From positions 2,344,662 to 2,408,661 of the forward strand of contig NC_020169.2 of NCBI RefSeq assembly GCF_000224145.3: a stretch of 64,000 nt of DNA, written 5' to 3'. Each line of letters begins with the position of its first letter. The first letter of the stretch is position 1. Source of the stretch: Ciona intestinalis. Its lineage: Eukaryota > Chordata > Ascidiacea > Phlebobranchia > Cionidae. The notes beneath the pieces were generated by a model. It was not told where the DNA came from and made no database searches. It saw nothing but the letters and a program-made list of their open reading frames with translations. Positions 41,712 through 53,270 of this stretch are shown piece by piece. A program made the translations under genes and the position numbers.

Positions 41712-42668
41712 ATGTCGAACTTAATAAGAACAGTTGTGTTTAATAATGGGGTGAAGTGTCCTATGTTTGGACTTGGGACATGGAGGGCAAATGGCAAGGA
41801 AGCTTACAGCTGTGTAAAGGAAGCCATAGCAATGGGATATCGGCACATAGACACAGCATATTACTACACGAATGAGGAGGAGGTTGGAAAAGGTATTGCC
41901 GATGCTATGAGTGAATATAAAATACCAAGAGAAGAGATGTTTGTGGTGACAAAATTGCCCAATACTTGTAATAGGCCAAGCTTGGTGTTGCCTGCCATGA
42001 AAGAAAGTCTCAAGAAACTGAATTTGGACTATGTTGATTTATACCTAGTACATAGCCCTGTGTGCATAAGCCCAATCGGAGAGGTGGTATCATTGGATTC
42101 GAAAGTTGATGAAAATGGGGATCCTGTTTTTGATGATATTGATCCAAGTGTAACATGGAAGGAAATGGAAAAATGTGTCGATTTAGGTTTGGCAAAATCA
42201 ATTGGCGTATCCAACTTTAACAGTGAGCAAGTTCAATCTGTACTGAATACTTGTCGCATAAAACCAATCACCAACCAAGTGGAGAGCCATATTATGTTGC
42301 AGCAAAATAAACTGAGAAATATGTGTCAGCAGAATAACATAAAACTCACTGTATTTCGCAGCTTAGGCGGTCAAGTCAAACTATCCGAGCATCCAGATAT
42401 GTTTAATAATCCTACTGTAATGAAGATTGCTAAAAAGCATGATCGCTCCGTTTCTCAAATTCTGTTAAGGTGGCACATTGAGAAGGGTCACATATTGCTG
42501 GTAAAATCAAGCAATCCTGAGCATTTAAAGTCAAACATAAATATTTTTGAATTTTCACTGACAGAAGAAGATATGGATGAGTTGTCAAAATTAGATTCGG
42601 GTTTTCGTTTTTGCCCTTTTAATGCAAATAAGCCTAGCAAACAATATCCATTTCATATAGAATTTTAG
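41712..42668 (+). CDS. Aldo-keto reductase (AKR superfamily)
   Basis: Single exon, 318 residues, the usual AKR length (~315). AKRs reduce carbonyls with NADPH in a TIM barrel. The four catalytic residues are present: D47 in GYRHIDTAYYYTNEEEVG, Y52, K81 in VTKLPNT, and H114 in DLYLVHSPV. The cofactor region shows SIGVSNFNSEQ, NQVESHIMLQQNKL and LLVKSSNPEHLKSNI. The usual AYSPLG strand reads VFRSLGG, so substrate or cofactor binding may differ. Ends KQYPFHIEF. A damaged paralogue follows 600 bp downstream in the same orientation. The AKR class (1A, 1B, 1E or invertebrate-specific) is not resolved. Confidence 0.9.
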   Translation: MSNLIRTVVFNNGVKCPMFGLGTWRANGKEAYSCVKEAIAMGYRHIDTAYYYTNEEEVGKGIADAMSEYKIPREEMFVVTKLPNTCNRPSLVLPAMKESLKKLNLDYVDLYLVHSPVCISPIGEVVSLDSKVDENGDPVFDDIDPSVTWKEMEKCVDLGLAKSIGVSNFNSEQVQSVLNTCRIKPITNQVESHIMLQQNKLRNMCQQNNIKLTVFRSLGGQVKLSEHPDMFNNPTVMKIAKKHDRSVSQILLRWHIEKGHILLVKSSNPEHLKSNINIFEFSLTEEDMDELSKLDSGFRFCPFNANKPSKQYPFHIEF

Positions 42669-43270
42669 TCCCAAACTTTTTCCTGGTTGGTTTTGGGTAA
42701 TAAGGTTATTACTTTGAGAGTATGAGGTGTAGCATCTTGCATCTAGCGTGGCACTTAATTCCTAACTGTATCAAAATATCATCACATTAACATGTAACTC
42801 AAAATTAATTATTTTTCTTTTTGTCAAATGCATATAACCGATGGCATAAGACAATAAGAGAACATTTAGATTAATCATCTTTACTTGAAAAACGCCCACC
42901 AGTGCAATTGTTGAGTTTTGCTGCAGTGAATGTTTTAAACATATTATGCCTACTTTAAAAAACAAGATTCTCAGATTCCATTAGTCGATGTCAATGTTAA
43001 GATAAATTTGATGAGGTGAATTCTATACTTAAAGCGCTAATTTTTTTCTGATTACATTTTTAGACTTTAGAGAATTTTTCTGGGTTTCTTTTTATTCAAA
43101 AGTTAATCAGCCAACTCAGACCTGATTACCAGGTTTCCTGGTGTGCCTCACTCATATAGAATATCAACAATTTTCATTTTTATTGTACATATTCTTATCA
43201 TGGTGGATGCTTAGCTTATTGCAAGGTCATTTCTTTACTGCATTGCACTGTCTGCTGAATTTCTTATAAA

Positions 43271-44177
43271 ATGGCAAACCTGGTCAAGTCAGTTGTGCTT
43301 AATAATGGAATTACATGTCCACTGCTGGAGGACTTGGAGATTAGAAAAAAAAAGCCATGAAGCAAGCAATAAAACTTGGGTACAGGCACATTGATACAGC
43401 CATGCTTTATGGAAGTGAAGCAGATTTAGGAAAAAGTATTGCAGAATCAATAAGGGAAGGCATAGTGAGAAGAAAAGATCTGTTTATTGTGACTAAGTTA
43501 CCCACCACCTGCAATAAGCCAAGTTTAGTACTGCCCGCTGTGAAGCAAAGTCTAAAAAATCTAAATTTGGATTTTGTTGATTTGTACTTGGTGCATACCC
43601 CAGTATCACGTGCACTGGTGAAGGAGATGGTGACAATTGAAGGAAAACTGGACCATAATGGAGAAGCCGTGTTCAATGATATTGATCCAAGTGTAACATG
43701 GAAGGAAATGGAAAACCCAGACTTGGGTTTTGCAAAATCAATTGGGATTTCCAATTACAACAGTGAGCAAGTTAAATCGCTTATGACAAGCTGCAGAATA
43801 AAACCAGTAACCAACCAAGTTGAAAGCCACGTTCTGTTGCAGCAAAATAAGTTGAGGAATCTTTGTAATCAGTATGGCATACCTTTGACTGCTTACACCG
43901 TTCTAGGAGGGCAGCCAAGGGACAAAACTGGTCCTGCTCCTAATTTATTAGAAAACCCAACAGTAAAGACAGTTGCTGAGAAACATGGCAAACTTCCCGC
44001 ACAAGTATTGGTAAGATGGCAACAGAACAACATATGAAATCAAACCTTGAAATTTTTGAATTCACCCTCACAGAAGAGGACATGACTGAACTTTCTGTAT
44101 TAGATTCTAGCTTTCGTTATTGGACCTATGACTTAGCCAAACAAAGCAAGCAATACCCTTTTCACATTGAATTTTAA
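43271..44177 (+). pseudogene. Aldo-keto reductase pseudogene, tandem copy
   Basis: Aligns with the AKR at 41712-42668 from the start (MANLVKSVVLNNGITCP) to the end (KQYPFHIEF). A frameshift plus a deletion of about ten codons falls between about 43325 and 43355, after which the frame is open from 43357 to 44037. Near 44030 a second deletion with frameshift removes the KGHILLVKSSNPEHL counterpart. One codon is also missing at EMEN-PDLGF. Catalytic H and K regions remain (VTKLPTTCNKPS, DLYLVHTPV), as does HIDTAMLYGSE. The middle 226-residue frame could still be translated from an internal ATG, but would lack the first barrel strands and the cofactor loop. Confidence 0.8.
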
Positions 44178-44272
44178 TTCAATTATAAAGGAACAAATTA
44201 CCAGCAAATTGCATAACACTCAAAATATATTTGTATACCTAAGGTAAACGGGGGGAAAAAGAGATAATGAAA

Positions 44273-46587
44273 TTAAACTAGGCCAGCCTCTTTCAGTTTT
44301 CCAACAAGTTCTTCTGTGTTTTCAACTTTGATTCCTGCTAGTCTTTGAGGTGGATCTGCTACCTCCAGAATTTCTATAGATGATGCCAAGTCAACTCCAA
44401 GGTCTTTTGCTGTCAGTTTTGCAACCTTCTTTTTCTTTGCTTTCTGCATATATAAAGACATAGTAAAAATAAAATATTTAGTTGTAGTTGTACAAATACG
44501 AATACATTAGCATTTAGATTCTTGCAAGTTCCAACTAATTGGGTGTATCAATGATGCTTTTTGTTTATATCCAATAAGTTTTTTACTTCTGTTTTATCCA
44601 TACAGAATGTCATAAAAACTGTCATTTTTTCTGTTAACTCTAATCCTTTGTCTTTTAAAGTTTCATTTTGAATGTTTACTTTTATTTTTAAATTGCATAT
44701 TTTTAAATTGCACTTACATATTTGCGATACTATACTATTTTTATACTTGCATGACACGTGCCATAACATTCCCACAATAAAAACAATTTTACATATCATT
44801 ACTTCAGTGCTTACTGTTAACTAGCAAAACAAGAAACCTAATACGTAACACCTACCATAATGTTGGGTAAAGTTGCATATCGTGGTTCATTCAGTCTTAG
44901 GTCAGCTGACACAACCGCAGGCATCTTCAGATCAATAGTTTCCAAACCTCCATCTACTTCACGAACCACTGTTAGTTTTTCACCCTCCAGCTTTAACTCG
45001 GATGCGAAAGTGCCCTGTGAAATCACATTTAATAAGACTGCTTTTTTTCACTCTGTTTGTAGTTGAAAGTGAATGAGTAGTTGAAAGTGAAAACTTTTTT
45101 ATCCTCTGGTGGCATGGCAACAACAGTCGATATAACATGGGTGTTTCATACACCTTGAGCTGGCTTATAATTTGATTTTTTGGGGGGGTAAGCCCAATAA
45201 CACGCATTGATCCTCATACCCTCTATCTGAAGCAAGCACTCTATCCATGAGCGTCGCCAAGTGGGGGCCTGAGGGCCCATGCAGGGCGGGAGAGTTTTCG
45301 TTGGCAATAATAATATTAAACGTCTCATTTACATGTTGTGGTGTCAACATGTTAAGCCTTGCTGGTGCATGGTTAGTAAATAAATATTTATGCCTAGTAA
45401 ACAGTTAAACACTATTTAGAAAAAGACTTCTTAACATACATATTGTGTTACTTGTTAATCATGTTTATATGTAATTACACTTACTTGGGCCCAATCCAGA
45501 ACAGCTGCAGTCATTTGAGCAGTCTGATTGTTATCACCGTCGATTGCTTGCTTTCCAAGGATAATAAGATTGGCTTTCTCTTGCTCAGCAAGTTTTGCAA
45601 ATATCTTGGAAATCTGTCAAAAATTGAATAATTACAAGACTTTAAATTAATACGGACAAACAGAGCTCTAGCATTAAATATTGACAATTGGAAAAATGAT
45701 CTTATTGAATAATTTTTTACAGTGTTGCAATTTATACTGACCTGCAATGGTCCTGTCTTAACATAATCATCCGCTGGAATTTCTACATGGATTCCACGGT
45801 CAGCACCCATTGCTAAGGCAGTACGCAACGTCTCCTATAGTGGTAAATCAAGAGGAAAGCTTTTAGGTTTTTAAGTATTATCTATAAAATATTTGAAAAT
45901 TGACAAATAAATACTACTGTGTGAAATTTAGTTAATAGCAATTACCACAGAATTTTTAAATACACGAACAAAAGGGATCTCAGATGCAATTGTAACCTGC
46001 ACAGCAAGCTGCATTGCAGAGTAGCTTAAATAAAGGATTTTTTAATTAATTTACTTGACTTTGCGTTGGACCACAAGTGACAGCAATAACTTCAGTTGCA
46101 AACTTCTTTTCCTTTAATCTGCAAGTAATGCATAAAGTTTATTTTGAGTTTTACATTGATTACTGGTTATGTACATTTACAGCTACAGCCTACATTCATA
46201 CAGTGACGCAGACATGTCTCTTAATAATAAATTCAAACACATTTTACCAGATGTAGTCACATAACTAAATTCAGTAATTTTAACAACCTTATAGCTTCTT
46301 CAACAGCAATTTCATCAAATGGATTCATGGAATGCTTCACCCCTTCAGTAACCACCCCAGATTTATCTGGTTTCACTCTAATCTGAAAAAAAAACAGAAG
46401 TACCTAAGTTTGTGTAAATTAAAGGTTATGTCTAGATTATAATCTAATATAGGCCTAATGACTGGTAAATTAATATAGCTTACACAAATAATATTAATAA
46501 TAAGCTTACATAATTTTTTAGTATTAATTAACTTACCTTCACTGCATAATCGATGACACGTTTCACGCCGACAAGTACTCTGGCCAT
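44273..46587 (-). CDS. ETFB: Electron transfer flavoprotein subunit beta
   Basis: Seven exons in phase, 253 residues (human 255): 46587-46537, 46382-46288, 46118-46055, 45834-45742, 45613-45485, 45014-44856 and 44443-44273. ETFB pairs with ETFA in the mitochondrial matrix and carries electrons from acyl-CoA dehydrogenases to ETF-QO. Visible family landmarks: [20 protein letters not shown] at the start, [39 protein letters not shown] (AMP-binding side), and the ETFB signature with the dehydrogenase recognition loop [20 protein letters not shown]. That loop contains the conserved leucine and the lysines methylated in mammals. As in other animals there is no cleavable presequence. Intron 5 contains a SINE tail. 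It converges on the AKR pseudogene with about 95 bp between stops. Confidence 0.97.
45085..45180 (-). mobile_element. SINE tail in an ETFB intron
   Basis: Reversed SINE words TTTTATCCTCTGGTGGCATG, ACATGGGTGTTTCATACACC, and GAGCTGGCTTATAA. Diverged. Confidence 0.5.
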
Positions 46588-47795
46588 TGTGTTAATTAAA
46601 TGAAAATAGGAAGAAACTGCCAAATGCCTTAACACTGTCACATTTATGATCAATAAATAAGACTTGCGAAAACATAGTTTTTACGCAGTAAAATAGCATT
46701 AACCATAGATGTTAGTTTATTACACATGTACTGCAATCTCGAATATCTTTGGGAACTGGAACGTGGCTTCACTGACTTTATCTACTGGTACTAATATGAC
46801 CTGTACGTACAGCGGTACGGCGTACGCTACACACGTACACAGCACACACAATGCGACTGGACGTGAGAAAAAGGCGGTGGAAGAAAATATTTATTCCGCG
46901 CATGTACAACACGTGTTTTTTTTTTTGTTGCGCAAAAATAAAACTTTTTAAAGTTGCATTTTCGCAAACTTTCATTGCTTATTTTCGAGTTGTACTAAAA
47001 TTTCAGTCACGAAAAAGAGGGAATGACACCGAATCTTGAAAACAAACAGTCAATTCACCAGAGCTATCGGTATGTCAACGCTTTCTATTTTACCATTACC
47101 TGAAACGTCTTGTAATGTTTACTACTTTCTACTTTGCTTAATCTGTGTAAGTGTAGTGTAGGCATGCGAAATTGACTTTGCTATTATTTCTTTATTTATT
47201 TATTGAAATACTGCTGACAGATAATTTAAAAATCAAAATATACATGAAGAATATTAGCTAACATGATAAATATCAAATTCAGACATTAATACTTTATCAC
47301 ACAGTTTTAAACTATCACACAAGAGATATGCACAAAGCATATACAAAATATACAAGCAAATGTGTGATTGAAAGAATATGCAAAACAAGTTTACATTAGA
47401 TTATAACGATTTAGATACATTTAATAAAACAACAAAACCTACTAAGTGTTCCATTGTTTAAAAAAAATGTTTTATAATTTCGAGATAATCTCAATCAGTA
47501 GTTTTGAATTAAGTGTCAGATTGGTATTGCAATGTAAATCAGCAACCAACGAACCAAATCACATAAAATTATGTAAAAAGCATAACAAATACACATTCAA
47601 ATTTATGAACAAAGAGTTAAAGGAACACAATTTTTGATTAAAATTAAAGGCTAATGTACTGAATACACTCAATGAAATAATTTTATGCTAGCGGTTGTTA
47701 TATTGTTAAAACAAAATTGTTTATACTTCTGAATCAATCCAACTCGGTACTTTAAAAGTAATAGAATAAAATTGAAATTAAAACCAGCAAAGTGT
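46588..47795. other. Interval between ETFB start and the kinase 3' end
   Basis: The first 300 bp are the ETFB 5' flank, with a run of overlapping GTAC/ACGT words around 46800-46845. The rest is AT-rich and probably includes the kinase 3' UTR. No gene supported. Confidence 0.45.
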
Positions 47796-50403
47796 TTACT
47801 GAGGAAATAGTTTACGAAGCATTTTTTGGCTCTCTGATTTTAGCTTAGCTTTCCCAAGCTTCTCGAAACATGTTGCTAAGACATTAAAGCAATTGGCCTT
47901 TTCCAAACATTCGATGTTGGAATATGAGCCACTGGATTTCAGATTTTCATAGATAGACTCTGCAATTGGAAAGAACACACATGCATTCGATTTACTGTGA
48001 CACTCTGTGATGGCTTGTTTCATTAACTCCGCGGTCTTTAAAAGCTGCTCCCCCTTTTTCTTTGGGTCCAATATAGAAGAGCATATGGTGAAGGTACACT
48101 TAGTTAGACCAGCAAGCTTGGTTCTGTCAAAATTTTTTTGTAGTAGAAGTGTGTACAATTCATTGAGACCTTTTGCTGTACTCAATCCATCAGCATTTGT
48201 TGCAGCATCATAGTAACCACCTTGTTCCAAACTACAAATCAGAGCATCCAACTCACCATCCTCCAAGTGACCAGTTTGTTGCAAGTTTCTTTTTACTTGT
48301 TCAATTAAAGCGACCTCAGCAGTTTCATCCTGAATCTGACTTAGTATTCTCATCAATTCATTTCTGTCTCTACTGTGCAAAGCCTGTTGTGCTTCTGAAA
48401 GTATATCATTCGTTAGCTTTCACAACAAAAATCATAATACGTTAATTATATAAGAGTTTTAGCAGAGCCGCCAAATTTATTGTTTGACTTTCATGATCTT
48501 AACCATTTTACCGCATACAAGAACATTTGGCATTTTAACAAGATCAGAACCATGTGAGGACATTTTTTCAAAATACCAAGACCAATGTCAATTTGTAGCA
48601 AAAGTTTAATATTGATGAAATATCCTTTTAAAATTAAGGTGTATGGTACACAATTTACAATTGCATAGATTGCAGTAGCACCCTGCATCCAATGGTTGGC
48701 GGCTCAGAGTTAGTTGTTAGAACAAACTTATAATAAAATAATAAGCCTATTAAATGAAGGTGTTAATTTGCTAAACGCCTGCCATAAAAAAGTGAAAATG
48801 GGTGATGGACTAGTGGTTAAGGATTTAACTTGTACACAATTGCTAAAATATTCCTAAAACATACACTAAAAAGTTAGTCTACTGAGTACTGACCCTCCCA
48901 CATAGATGCTTCTGTTTCTTGTGATGTAGGCCTGGGTGTAACATCTTCAGAAAATGAAGGGTAAATGTGTTGATTTAAACTTTCAAGTGTTACAGTTTGC
49001 TCATTTATTGGTAAAGGAGGCCCATAATGTTTCAGTTGGGCAATTGTATCTGCAACATGCTGTTGAAATGCTTCTTTGTTAAGGGTGTGGTAATGTAGTA
49101 GTATTTTTTTCCGTACTGTGCCAATATCTGGCCTCGCATTTGGAGCTAGCTGCCAGCAATCTTTCATAGTGCTTTCCAGAAGGTTCACGATCACCAGCAT
49201 TTCTTCGGTAGCTGATGACTTTTTTGGTTCAAGTCGTTCTAATGTTGGCTTAACATCACGAATAATATTATGCTCAATAAGTGTTAGGTCATTTGGGGAA
49301 TTTTCATAGGGATAGTGATCAGTTAAGGTTTCATAAATGATCATGGAGAAGCTGTATACATCAGAAGCCTTGGTTGGCGACATGTTGATGTCTTGCAGTC
49401 TCTCTGGTGCTGTGTAAAGCGATGTGTTTTCACGTCTTCCGGAATCTCTTGAAGCTTGTGGATAAGCAGACCGTGTAAAGGTTTTTAAACAGGATCCACC
49501 GAAATCACCAAGTTTTGCAGTAAGGTTTTCATCGATTAAGACGTTAAGAGGTTTCAAATCCCCGTGAACCACTTCTTCCTCATTTCGAATGTTGTGCAAG
49601 AATGTCAAACCAGCTGCCACATGCAAGTTGATCCTCAGAATCACATCAAAAGGAATTTGGTAGCGTTTACTGACAGCAAGCTTGAGCATGTTAGTCAAAT
49701 TGCCCATCTCCATATACTTCATGATCAAGCCGAAATAACCTCTCCACTGAGTTATACCATATACATTGACTATATTCTCATGGTTTGCCAACAGTATTAT
49801 TCCTGCCTCCTCAGTAAACCTGTATGCAGTAGGTTGTCTAGTTACTTTAATTAACTACTATAAAGTTTATCAATATATTTTTAAGATCGGTATGTGTCTA
49901 TATTGACTATTACGAAGTTTGTCAACATATTTTCAGTAACACATTGTAGCAAGTCCTACCTTTGACATGCATCTTCCTTTGTCATATTAGGTAATGTGGT
50001 TGGCAAGCATTTGACTACACATGGTCCAATATTTTGGTTAAAGCACAACAAAACTTCTCCAAATCCCCCTCGACCAAGAAAATTACGATCGTTGGCAAAG
50101 GTCTTGCATGATTTTGGCTCATACCAAGTGGGTAATGGCAGAGAGATCTAGTAATAAGTGAGATATTTGCATATTATGTCTTTTTAGTTTTCAGTATCTA
50201 TATGGATTAATGGTATTTAATTGACATGCATATTGCTTAACTTATTGAATACATATTTTGATTTTAAAAATTGATTACAAAGTTTTTAAAGTAACCATTT
50301 AAAAATCATACCAAGATTTAAAAAATACCCATTCATAAATCATAAACACGCATTTCAGATAAGAATATAAAATGCAAATTTTACTTACCTTAAGTTGGTT
50401 CAT
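47796..50403 (-). CDS. TKL-family protein kinase (RIPK/IRAK-like) with an unknown C-terminal domain
   Basis: Four exons in phase: 50403-50389, 50147-49960, 49819-48894 and 48394-47796, 575 residues. Kinase landmarks: glycine loop GRGGFG (30-35), VVK lysine (51), FTEEAG helix C, HGDLKPLN catalytic loop (153-160; HGD as in IRAK1, rather than HRD), GDFGGS (172-177), TAPERL, and DVYSFSMIIYETLTDHYPYE. RIPK and IRAK kinases signal to NF-kappaB from innate receptors. No N-terminal death domain is present: the protein starts MNQLK just before the kinase domain. The final ~200 residues (MRILSQIQDETAEVALIEQV, CSLEQGGYYDAATNADGL, ECLEKANCFNVLATCFEKLG) are helical and match no domain I know. An upstream exon ending before a TTTAG at about 50468 cannot be excluded. 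Confidence 0.85.
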
Positions 50404-51460
50404 AACTACAACAAAGTCATCGATGTTCAAAACTAAATTGTATATATCACTCCGCAGACTTGACTAAACATACTTGGGGTTTAGTTCCTCATCGAACAAA
50501 GAACGCCCACTTTTTAAATTAGTGTTTCCCAAAAATAAGAAATGTTTTTTTATTTTTAACTAAAAACATCATGCAGTAATAAGGTTTACAGAAATTTCTA
50601 AGAGTGATTTTACCTTAATTTTTGTTTTGGCAACACTGTTTTTCATCAGTGTTGTTTATTGAACCATAGCATTGTTAACTTAAAATGAATGCACTGTTGA
50701 TTCCTTTAAAAACGTTCGCTTTATATTTGTTCAGGATGCATATAACAAAGTATTTCTAACTTTAATACCCAGCATAAAATTTTAACATGCACTTTTGTTT
50801 TATTTTTAGAATGGAATAAGTGAAGCTTATCAAACAATCTGCAGTGGCGTCTATTCCTTTTCAATTTAGTTGTCTTCTTTAACTAATTTTCTGACAACAA
50901 CACATAGAATAAAGAGATTTACGGGCACATCAAAACATTAAGCAAACAGACTACCTTGATAAATGTTTGTTTATCCATTTTGGTTATTGTGTTAGCTCAA
51001 CAATTGCTATATCTCACTACCTTATAATATTTGTGACGTCAAACAAATGCAATTCTTTGTAAATTTGTATAAAAAGCGCACCAGTGATTAGTATTACCAA
51101 TATGTTTGGATGTTAATGTGTATTGATTAGAAACAAACTGCAACTATATTGCAAATATAGATACTGTGCCAGGAATTTTGTTGTAACTGTGAAAAGTGTT
51201 GATCAATTGACACCCAAAGCTAGAAACTGTAAAACTCAAAATACTTTTATTCGGGATGTGCAGAGTGTGTCAAACAGTTTTGGTGAAAAATCCAGTAATT
51301 AGTTTAAGCTATGAAGTTGTCACTTGTCAACCACGAACAGAAAAAGTTCACATTCGCTGGGGAATCCCCGCCATCTTGAAAGTAGCTTAGCGAATGCACA
51401 CGTGTTTTATTTTTCATACGAATATATTGTAGCTTGTTTTGTCATTATAGCATAGGCAAA
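50404..51460. promoter_or_regulatory. Divergent interval between the kinase and CCDC86
   Basis: About 1 kb, AT-rich, no coding sequence supported. It carries a perfect kappaB-type palindrome at 51359-51369 close to CCDC86. Confidence 0.5.
51359..51369. promoter_or_regulatory. kappaB-type site GGGGAATCCCC in the kinase/CCDC86 interval
   Basis: The same 11-bp palindrome as at 39072-39082. It is 92 bp before the CCDC86 ATG and about 960 bp from the kinase start. Confidence 0.4.
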
Positions 51461-52931
51461 ATGATAGAATCCGTAGTTCCTAATACTGATGCAACAGAAA
51501 CAAAAATAAAAGGTCTTCCAAAATCAGGACGCTGGTGGAAAGCTGAAAAAAGCAGGTGCGTTTTTCGTTTTGAAACGCGTGAAATGAAATATAGGCCATA
51601 TTAAAAAAGAGTGTAGTTTTTAAATTAAGGGGTGAATTACATTGATATATAATATAAATGTAATTGTAGATTCACTTCAATGCAAAAAGACAAACCCTTG
51701 CGGTCAAATTGGAAACAAAAAATGGCCTGTAAAGCAGAGAAGTTGTCTGTAAAAAACTATGAAAAGGAACTTGCAGAAACACGCAGGTAGGTTGCATTTC
51801 CTGGGCACCAAAATATGTGTTGCTGGTTCAAAAAGTATTGAAAGTTTTTCTGTACACGTTTGTTTGATTGTCAGTATTACTTATGTGCTGGTTTACAAAC
51901 AGTTGCCCATTGAACTCATCAACGATACATTAGTTACATGTTTTTTTTCGATGCTAGTGAAGAGTTTCCCCCCCACCTTATTTGCTAACCTCTAACCCCT
52001 ATAACCACCAACCCTCTAACCATTAACACATAACCCCCTAAACTAGGGGTTAGGGGTTAGTGGTTAGCAAATAAGTTGGGGGGGGGAGACTTTTCACTAG
52101 CACCCATTTTTCTATGTCGCTTAAAGGAAAGAAAACTAAGAAAAATTAAAGACGAATATAACAGAGACAAGTTCGATGGCACTGTTGCATAGTTTAGAAA
52201 CTATATGAGATGTAACAATATTTTTGTATGGGTTAACAAAATCTGTATTAAAACTTGTCTGTTTTCCTAAATTTGTGTGTCTGATTCAGCTCGCCCATTA
52301 AAAGAATTTTCACACCTACATGTTCTTCCCTGTTTATTTTTAACAAAACCTCTAAAGTCTTTAAGTAGGTAACTGTAACTCGCAAGAAGGTTTGAAGTAT
52401 ATAAAACTACCACATATAGTGCGTAATAAAACAGCAGTGTTATAAATCTTAAGATTTGCACCTTCAGAGGATAAATAAATAATATTGATAGCCTATTAGG
52501 TTCTTTGAAATAACTTTCTTCCATAATGTTATTACTTTGTAGACAAGAAAAAATTGAGTATCGTAAACGTGTTGAAGCACACAGGAAAGTGAAGGAAGAA
52601 AATCAACGCAAGGCAGAAGTGGTGGAAGTTGTAAGTAATTTGTTTGCTACTTTAATTACTTTTCAACTGTAATAACTTATCCTGACCTGCTGAACAACAA
52701 TATAAAATCCCAGTCTTGCTCAGATTTTGTAGAGACTAAGGTAATGATTAGTAATGTATGTTTGTTTTTGCCCTATATATTGGTTTATTACAAAGTGTTG
52801 TTTTTTATTCTTTTTGCTTGTGCATAAATTTAAAGATTCGGAACACAGCAAAGATTAAGAGACTGAAGAAAAAACAATTACGAAGGATTGAAAAACGGGA
52901 CACAAGTGGAGTCAAAACGAAAAAGATGTAG
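51461..52931 (+). CDS. CCDC86: CCDC86/Cgr1-family nucleolar protein
   Basis: Four exons in phase: 51461-51555, 51670-51786, 52543-52630 and 52836-52931, 131 residues. Cgr1-family proteins act in nucleoli in 60S ribosome biogenesis, and vertebrate CCDC86 also in chromosome segregation. The protein is nearly all charged helix: GLPKSGRWWKAEKSRFTSM at the start (the family's P-x-SGRxWK motif), LRSNWKQKMACKAEKLSVK, EENQRKAEVVEVIRNTAKIK, and RLKKKQLRRIEKRDTSGVK at the end. It is the size of yeast Cgr1 (~120) and lacks the long acidic N-terminal part of vertebrate CCDC86. A foldback element sits in intron 2. Confidence 0.88.
51952..52102. mobile_element. Foldback MITE with telomere-like interior, CCDC86 intron 2
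   Basis: About 151 bp. The left end TGCTAGTGAAGAGTTTCCCC is mirrored by the right end, which reads TGCTAGTGAAAAGTCTCCCC on the other strand. The arms continue with CTTATTTGCTAACC and run into C-strand telomere-like CCCTAACC words. Arms of 50-60 bp leave only a short loop, so it can fold almost entirely into a hairpin. Confidence 0.7.
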
Positions 52932-53185
52932 AAGACTGTTTTTCCACCAAAAATGTTTTGCTCTTTTTCTAATCTTTTTAAGGTGGCAAGGTTTTCTAAA
53001 CCAAGCCTACTGGTGAACGTCTTTATTAAAGAATTCTAGGAGACCATGGAGTGGAATTTGTTAATATTATTATTATAATCATCTGCTGTCTTTGGTATTA
53101 ATAACAGTTTCTGTTCTTATGGATTTACCAAAGATTTACCAATCTGATATCCAGATGTTTCTGTTTACAAGCACTCAAAACTATA

Positions 53186-53191
53186 AATAAA
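53186..53191 (+). terminator. Polyadenylation signal of CCDC86
   Basis: AATAAA 255 bp after the stop. The membrane-protein gene on the other strand ends 80 bp away, so the two 3' UTRs probably overlap. Confidence 0.5.
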
Positions 53192-53270
53192 AACAAAGAA
53201 AGTACAAATTCTACTAGCATGTGTAATACTGCATATGAACGACACACAAAAACATATTCACAGGGATAGT

